Notes under the pieces: generated by a model
What the model saw: the letters and a program-made list of their open reading frames with translations, nothing else
Database searches by the model: none
What the model was told of the DNA's origin: nothing
Position numbers and translations under genes: made by a program
In this document: positions 8,945-13,064 of the stretch, piece after piece
Numbering within the stretch: position 1 is the stretch's first letter
Layout: every line of letters starts with the position of its first letter
Source of the DNA: an uncultured Oscillospiraceae bacterium
GTDB taxonomy: Bacteria; Bacillota; Clostridia; Oscillospirales; Oscillospiraceae
DNA: 13,064 nucleotides
Assembly (NCBI GenBank): GCA_934622035.1
Contig: CAKTVG010000037.1
Location: 1-13,064, forward strand
Direction: 5' to 3'

Positions 8945-9229
8945 ATGGGTATTCCGGAAATTAAATCGGTTGTTTCCAGACTCGGTCGGGAATACGGTGC
9001 GCAGCGGATCTGGCTGTTTGGCTCTTACGCCCGCGGAGATATGACGCCTGCCAGCGACATTGACCTTCGCATCGACAAAGGCCGCATCCGCGGCATTGAA
9101 ATGGGCGGCTTGCTGCTTGATCTGGAAGACGCGCTGGGCGTGCCGGTCGATCTGATCCCGACGAGCAGTCTGAGTGAGCGATTCCTGTCCAGTATTCAGA
9201 AAGACGAGGTACTGCTGTATGAGGCTTGA
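8945..9229 (+). CDS. mntA: MntA-like minimal nucleotidyltransferase antitoxin
   Basis: This 94-aa protein is a complete MNT (DNA polymerase beta-like) nucleotidyltransferase. The active site is intact: FGSYARGD (G26-S27), SDIDLR (metal-binding D38 and D40), and a third Asp in VPVDLIP (D69). In characterised MntA-HepT pairs this enzyme transfers AMP from ATP to a Tyr of the HEPN toxin and so silences it. ATG 8945 was chosen because AGGAGGTG ends 6 nt upstream; an upstream in-frame TTG at 8885 falls on the promoter -35 box. The gene overlaps hepT by 11 nt, suggesting coupled translation. Both genes run opposite to all other genes in the window. Confidence 0.93.
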   Translation: MGIPEIKSVVSRLGREYGAQRIWLFGSYARGDMTPASDIDLRIDKGRIRGIEMGGLLLDLEDALGVPVDLIPTSSLSERFLSSIQKDEVLLYEA

Positions 9230-9572
9230 CCGCGACGCCAGTATTCTGGAACACATCGTTTCCTACTGTGAGCAGATCGAGCAGACCGTCGAGCGATTTG
9301 GCGACAGCTACGACACCTTCCAGACCGACGCCATTTACCGCAACGCGGCTGCGCTCTGTATTCTTCAGATCGGCGAGCTGGTCGGCAAGCTGACAGAAAA
9401 CTTCCGCGACAGCCACGATGCGATCCCGTGGCGAAAAATCAAAGCCATGCGCAATATCGTCGCGCACAGCTATGGCACGGTCGATTCCGAAATCACCTGG
9501 GAGATCATCCAGGATGGTATTCCGGAATTGAAAGCCTACTGTTTACAGATATTGCAGAATACCGAAACATAA
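9219..9572 (+). CDS. hepT: HepT-like HEPN domain toxin (RNase)
   Basis: This 117-aa all-helical protein carries the HEPN signature R-x4-H-x-Y as RNIVAHSY (R78, H83, Y85). The preceding segment AAALCILQIGELVGKL and PWRKIKAMRNIVAH are typical of the HepT/DUF86 family. In that family Arg and His form the RNase site of a dimer, and the Tyr is the AMPylation target of MntA; both are intact, so the pair is predicted functional. ATG 9219 lies inside the end of mntA (stop 9227-9229), in the +1 frame. The TAA stop (9570-9572) is already part of the terminator stem. Family roles include plasmid/element maintenance and phage defence; which applies here is not visible. Confidence 0.93.
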   Translation: MRLDRDASILEHIVSYCEQIEQTVERFGDSYDTFQTDAIYRNAAALCILQIGELVGKLTENFRDSHDAIPWRKIKAMRNIVAHSYGTVDSEITWEIIQDGIPELKAYCLQILQNTET

Positions 9573-9613
9573 AAAGATTCCTGCCAAGGATGTTTTGGCA
9601 GGAATCTTTTTAT
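9569..9613. terminator. Bidirectional intrinsic terminator between convergent genes
   Basis: A perfect 19-bp stem (9569-9587 with 9595-9613) has a 7-nt loop GGATGTT. The core arm is GATTCCTGCCAA. It is flanked by five A on one side and five T on the other, so it gives a U-tract for transcripts from either strand. It serves hepT from the left and the transposon-transfer assisting gene (stop at 9626) from the right. The hepT stop codon lies within it. Confidence 0.93.
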
Positions 9614-9625
9614 TGCATGATACGC

Positions 9626-9835
9626 TTAGAAATCCGGGTACAGCTCCAGTTCCGCAAATTCCGCATCGCTGATGTTCTCCAGCTTTTGCAGCGCAGAATC
9701 CGTCATTGCCAGCAGTTCGGGCTGATCTGCGCCGATGCAGCCGCGCATCTCGCGCAGCTCCTGCATCAGACCCTCGCGCGAGCCGGTGTTGTAAATGCAC
9801 ATCAGGTTCATTTCGTCGTTCGTGAAGTTATTCAT
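9626..9835 (-). CDS. Transposon-transfer assisting protein (TTRAP-like)
   Basis: A 69-aa acidic protein. The N-terminus MNNFTNDEMNLMCIYNTGSR, the middle EMRGCIGADQPELLAMTDSA, and the end ISDAEFAELELYPDF match my memory of the small TTRAP-type proteins of Clostridia ICEs. Their biochemical role is unknown. The start ATG (9833-9835) overlaps the stop of the upstream ArdC/YodL gene as ATGA, and AAAGGGA (9842-9848) lies 6 nt upstream, so translation is probably coupled. The operon ends just after, at the symmetric terminator. Confidence 0.82.
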   Translation of the reverse strand: MNNFTNDEMNLMCIYNTGSREGLMQELREMRGCIGADQPELLAMTDSALQKLENISDAEFAELELYPDF

Positions 9836-11970
9836 TCCAAATCCCTTTCCGCGTGTTTACGCACATTCTTTTCCTGACAGGGCTGCGGCGCACGAAGCCG
9901 GGCGAGAACGGACGGCCGCTTCTGCAAATCGTCGGTCCCGCGTTCCGGTTCCTGCGTTTTGGCCTGCTCTTTGGATCCGTTGTTGATGATGCCGTCAATC
10001 ATGCCGTAGTCGTCCTCCAACTGCACTTCCGCATTTTTCAGGTAATTTTCCGGTATCCAGAACGCAAGCAGCTCTTGGTAGCCGACGCTGTCGAGGTAGT
10101 GACAGGATACCATGCCGTAGTGTTTGATGGCAACAATGTCGCTGACGGACAGGCTGTGACCGCAAAAATCCTCTGGGCAGTTCTGATTGAAGGTAACATA
10201 CAGATCTTCCAGCGTGGACGGCACAGGCTTCGCCTGCGGCAGCGTGCCGGTGTAAATGAGGTCGTAGTTTGCTTTTTCTGCCGTCAAACCGCTTTTTTTC
10301 AGCGATGCCATATCCAAAAAGCGAAGCGCCATCTGTTCTTCGCCGTGCTTGAGCTGGAAGATTGCAAAGCTGTCCGTGGGGCTTTCCAGAAACGCCTGCT
10401 CCAGCTTTTTCTGGACGATGCCGCTGTCCATGACCGGAACGGATGCCTTGATCGCATCCCAATCCTCGCGGGTAATGCCGAACATACCGGTGTGCATGGC
10501 AATGTCCTCCGGTTCAAACGCCATCGCTTCGCTGTTTTCCGCAAAGAGCATATATACCGTCGCGTCATGCTCCATCAGCTCGAGCGCACGCTCTTTCGAG
10601 AGCGGCAGCATATCCGCGTCCATGTACCCAAAAGCGTGCATCGCGGCAATGGACACACTGGGGTCGGGCGGCACTGTAAGCGCCGGTGCGGTTTCCTGCA
10701 CATCATGCACGATCTCCGGTGTTTCAGGTGATGCTTCTGCATCTGCACGCGGCGTGATCACGTTCGCCTCCTGCAAATTTTCGAGAATCACCAGCGGCGC
10801 GAGACGAATTGGGGCAGCATCCCCGATATTATGGAGCTTGCAGACCGTAAGCGCCGCAGCGGACAGAGGCTGCCCGCTGTCTTCCAATACGCCGCCATCC
10901 AGTGCCTTTGCAGAAGCAGCATCATAGATGGTGTAGTCAATGCCGTTGTCACTCCGCTGCGCATGAATATATTTTTCATTGTCCACCATGTAGAGCTTTT
11001 CTGCATCCTGCTCCTGCGCAGGCTGCTCCGGTTCCAGCGAAATCCCGCGCTCCTTGCAAATCTCCTTGAACTGCTGCTCGACCCCGGAGATGAGTTCGCT
11101 GGACGTTTTGCGGATGGTATCAAGACTTTCTTTGAACGCTTTCATATCTTTGTCTTTTGACCATGTTGCCACATAGCCAAAGCTGTTCGCGCTCGTTTCA
11201 ATGCCGAAGTAGGCACAGACCGTATAGGCAATGCTTTCCGCCTCAATTTCCTCCGTGCTGGAGTCCTTCGGCTGGCTGTCCGGCTGCTTGGCGTAATCAT
11301 GGAGCTTCGAGTGCGCGATCTCATGGACGGCGGCGCAAACGGTCTGCACCTCGCTCATCCCTTCGCGCAGCGTAATGCTCTGTTTGGATGGCGAGAAAAA
11401 GCCGTCGAGGTCGTTCGTCAGGGGCTTCATTTCAATCGGCACCGGCGATACCCGCTTCAGAGCGTCCATGAACGCTTCGTAATGCTCCACGTTGCCGGTC
11501 AATTCTGCAATGGGAGATTGCACGCGCTCCGGGAGCGGCTTGCCCTCTGTCTGACTCACGTCAAAGACCTTGACCGGACGGAACATCGGAATCTGGACTT
11601 CCTTTTCCTCCGTGATGGTCTTGCCGTCTGCATCCAATAGCGGCTGCTTTGTGTCGGGGTCGAGCTTTTCCTGCTCGACCTTGATCTTATACGGTGTCGG
11701 TGCAATGATCGTGATGCTCTTTTCGCCGCGCAGCACATGGCGGCTGAATTGATTCTGCCATTTCTGATACCCGGCAACGAGCGTCGCGCCGGGGCATTGC
11801 GAGAAAATGAGCATCTGGTTATTGACGGAATACCGGTGGAACCGGCTCACCGTGCGAAGATATGCCTGATACTTTTCCAGATCGCCAGACTGGAAAAGGC
11901 TCTGAATCCCTTCCTCGATTTTCTCTGTCAGCGCTTTGATCTGTTCTTTTATGGGTGTTTTTTCTGCCAT
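9832..11970 (-). CDS. ArdC-like antirestriction protein with zincin site, YodL and DUF4316-like domains
   Basis: 712 aa. Residues 1-150 are an ArdC-like N-terminal domain (YSVNNQMLIFSQCPGATLV, HVLRGEKSITIIAP). A zincin-type metallopeptidase core follows: VHEIAHSKLHDY (HEIAH 216-220) and EAESIAY (E243/E245), a likely third zinc ligand. Then come an IHAQRSDNGIDYTIYD segment, a segment around ATVYMLFAENSEAMAFEPED, and a YodL-type domain at about 533-640 (FAIFQLKHGE, GHSLSVSDIVAIKHYG). DDYGMIDGIINNG (about 652-664), DUF4316-like, and a basic tail close the protein. ArdC proteins bind ssDNA and protect incoming DNA from restriction. ATG 11970 was preferred over an upstream in-frame GTG (12006) because AGGAGA sits just before it. 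The last 4 nt overlap the next gene. The N-terminal fold is also present in the neighbouring giant helicase, without the HExxH. Confidence 0.88.
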   Translation of the reverse strand: MAEKTPIKEQIKALTEKIEEGIQSLFQSGDLEKYQAYLRTVSRFHRYSVNNQMLIFSQCPGATLVAGYQKWQNQFSRHVLRGEKSITIIAPTPYKIKVEQEKLDPDTKQPLLDADGKTITEEKEVQIPMFRPVKVFDVSQTEGKPLPERVQSPIAELTGNVEHYEAFMDALKRVSPVPIEMKPLTNDLDGFFSPSKQSITLREGMSEVQTVCAAVHEIAHSKLHDYAKQPDSQPKDSSTEEIEAESIAYTVCAYFGIETSANSFGYVATWSKDKDMKAFKESLDTIRKTSSELISGVEQQFKEICKERGISLEPEQPAQEQDAEKLYMVDNEKYIHAQRSDNGIDYTIYDAASAKALDGGVLEDSGQPLSAAALTVCKLHNIGDAAPIRLAPLVILENLQEANVITPRADAEASPETPEIVHDVQETAPALTVPPDPSVSIAAMHAFGYMDADMLPLSKERALELMEHDATVYMLFAENSEAMAFEPEDIAMHTGMFGITREDWDAIKASVPVMDSGIVQKKLEQAFLESPTDSFAIFQLKHGEEQMALRFLDMASLKKSGLTAEKANYDLIYTGTLPQAKPVPSTLEDLYVTFNQNCPEDFCGHSLSVSDIVAIKHYGMVSCHYLDSVGYQELLAFWIPENYLKNAEVQLEDDYGMIDGIINNGSKEQAKTQEPERGTDDLQKRPSVLARLRAPQPCQEKNVRKHAERDLE

Positions 11971-11993
11971 AGGCTCTCCTTTCCAGACAAAGA

Positions 11994-12031
11994 GCAGCCT
12001 CCGCACGACGCTTCGTTCCTGCGGAAGCTGC
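11994..12031. other. Intergenic hairpin inside the transfer operon
   Basis: GCAGCCTCCGCA (11994-12005) pairs with TGCGGAAGCTGC (12020-12031) with one mismatch, around a 14-nt loop. It fills the gap between the stop of the 97-aa gene and the ribosome binding site of the ArdC/YodL gene. On the minus strand it is followed by TCTTTGTC, not a true U-tract. It may be an attenuator or mRNA processing/stability element rather than a terminator (inference). Confidence 0.55.
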
Positions 12032-12033
12032 TG

Positions 12034-12327
12034 TCATTCTTTGATTTTCCGCTGGGGCGGGGTCAAACCGGCTTTCCGGGCGCGTTCGCTGTCAGCCTTG
12101 CGTCTCGCGTCACTATACGGCGGTCGGACGGTCACGCAGTTTTTGGGGACGATGTACCGTGCCGCACCGTTCGGCTCGTCAAAATCCGCATACACTTTCT
12201 CCGGTGCTGCTTCATGCAGCCGCCGCAGCTTGGCAATCAGCTTCGCATCATGTGTGTAGACCTGTGCGGTTGGCTCCGCCTGATTGTAGAGGATGATCGT
12301 CTCCATTTCATAGCCGGTTAGCTTCAT
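12034..12327 (-). CDS. Conserved ICE-type small protein of unknown function
   Basis: 97 aa. The N-terminal part (MKLTGYEMETIILYNQAEPT, AQVYTHDAKLIAKLRRLHEA) and IVPKNCVTVRPPYSD suggest a compact alpha/beta domain, followed by a basic tail rich in Arg/Lys (DARRKADSERARKAGL). I recall similar small proteins next to topoisomerase III in related elements, but I know no function and assign none. The ATG (12325-12327) overlaps the topoisomerase stop as ATGA, so it is probably translated by coupling. Upstream sequence is GGGGCGG, a weak ribosome binding site, which fits coupling. The basic tail would allow nucleic-acid binding (inference only). Confidence 0.8.
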   Translation of the reverse strand: MKLTGYEMETIILYNQAEPTAQVYTHDAKLIAKLRRLHEAAPEKVYADFDEPNGAARYIVPKNCVTVRPPYSDARRKADSERARKAGLTPPQRKIKE

Positions 12328-13064
12328 GTCGTCCGCCCCCTGCCGAAATCGAAGCGGTAGACGGTGCGCTCGCCGTTGTCATCCAAGAGAAGGTCAGCAT
12401 CAAAGGTCTTGCCGGTTCTTTCGGAGTAAATATTCTTGATATGCACGCGCCCGGTTTTCAGGAGTGTTGTCACATCACGCTTCGTCAGGCTGATGCGCTT
12501 GGCGGTCAAGAACTTGTTGTCGCGCCAAAGCCCAAACTTGCAGTCGCTTTTCTCGCAGAAAAAGCCCTTCTTGCTTTCCGTGACATCGCTGCCGCAGCGC
12601 GGGCATTTTCCGACGATCTCACGCCCTGACGGGAACAGCACCTCCGCGCCGGGAACCGGCTGATACTCCGCAACCAGCGTCTGCACCATCTGCGTAATTT
12701 CCGCGAGAAATGCGTCGGGCGAAAGCTCGCCGCGCTCGATGCGTCCCAGCTTGTGTTCCCATTCTGCCGTCAGAAGCGGCGATTGCAGCTGTTCGGGAAG
12801 GATCGTGACGAGCGATACGCCCGCCTGCACCGGCACAAGGCTGACGGTTTTTCTGCCCTTTTTCCGCTCCACAAAGCCGCCCGCCACGAGCTTCTCGATC
12901 ATCGCGGCGCGTGTCGCGGGCGTGCCGATGCCCTTGCGCTCCGCGTCCTCGGGCATATCCTGACCGCCCGCCGTCTCCATTGCATGAAGCAGCGTGTCCT
13001 CACTGTATGCCGCAGGCGGCTTTGTTTTGCCCTCTGTGACCTCGCCGGCCGGCGCGGGCAGCGC
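12324..13064 (-). CDS. topB: DNA topoisomerase III, C-terminal part (5' end outside window)
   Basis: The frame is open from the window edge and gives 246 aa of the C-terminal region of a type IA topoisomerase. RKGIGTPATRAAMIEKLV is the family's conserved IGTPATR segment, followed by FVERKKGRK and a helical region (LTAEWEHKLGRIERGELSPD). A four-Cys zinc-ribbon follows (CPRCGSD, then FFCEKSDCKFGLW). The last part, ISLTKRDVTTLLKTGR, is typical of ICE-borne TopB. The catalytic Tyr and TOPRIM domain would lie outside the window. Topoisomerase III decatenates or relaxes DNA by single-strand passage and is a standard member of Clostridia ICE transfer modules. The gene appears to lead the operon seen here, with a 4-nt overlap to the next gene. 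Confidence 0.95.
   Translation of the reverse strand, partial: ALPAPAGEVTEGKTKPPAAYSEDTLLHAMETAGGQDMPEDAERKGIGTPATRAAMIEKLVAGGFVERKKGRKTVSLVPVQAGVSLVTILPEQLQSPLLTAEWEHKLGRIERGELSPDAFLAEITQMVQTLVAEYQPVPGAEVLFPSGREIVGKCPRCGSDVTESKKGFFCEKSDCKFGLWRDNKFLTAKRISLTKRDVTTLLKTGRVHIKNIYSERTGKTFDADLLLDDNGERTVYRFDFGRGRTT

Noticed and set aside
8912..9467. Minus-strand open frames opposite mntA and hepT (up to 168 codons)
   Set aside because: They are antisense to two genes with intact catalytic motifs and good start signals, and show no family features.

Overview
The window looks like part of the transfer/maintenance region of an integrative and conjugative element (ICE) from a gut-type Clostridia (Oscillospiraceae/Lachnospiraceae-like Firmicute). 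That placement is inferred from protein families I recognise: ArdC-like and YodL domains, a transposon-transfer assisting protein, TnpV, topoisomerase III, and a giant helicase-methyltransferase. No integrase, relaxase, attachment site, CRISPR, rRNA or tRNA is visible.

Layout. Almost everything is on the minus strand, so it reads from right to left. At the right edge is the C-terminal part of a topoisomerase III (12324-13064, 5' end outside). It overlaps by 4 nt a 97-aa protein of unknown function (12034-12327). After a short gap with a hairpin (11994-12031) comes a 712-aa ArdC-like/zincin/YodL protein (9832-11970). That gene overlaps by 4 nt a 69-aa transposon-transfer assisting protein (9626-9835). 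A strong symmetric terminator (9569-9613) then separates this operon from a plus-strand toxin-antitoxin pair, mntA (8945-9229) and hepT (9219-9572), which has its own promoter. An 89-nt divergent intergenic region follows. The rest of the window (8855 down to 1, continuing outside) is one uninterrupted reading frame of at least 2951 codons. It encodes a fusion of an ArdC-like domain, a MutS domain I-like module, a degenerate second copy of that module, an N6-adenine-type methyltransferase and an SNF2/DEAH helicase.

Most interesting signal. A complete tnpV gene (7721-8080, 119 aa) lies inside the giant gene, on the same strand and shifted by +1. It has its own Shine-Dalgarno sequence. The host protein there is only a charged, Gly/Arg/Asp/Ser/Pro-rich linker, while the tnpV frame encodes a well-behaved globular protein. 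This is a same-strand overlapping gene whose shadow forms the host linker.

How the parts may work together (inference): topoisomerase III, the ArdC-like antirestriction domains and the methyltransferase-helicase would process and protect transferred DNA. MntA-HepT would stabilise the element or act against phage, and appears to be a cassette inserted in the opposite orientation between two parts of the transfer operon. No gap longer than 300 nt lacks a gene.
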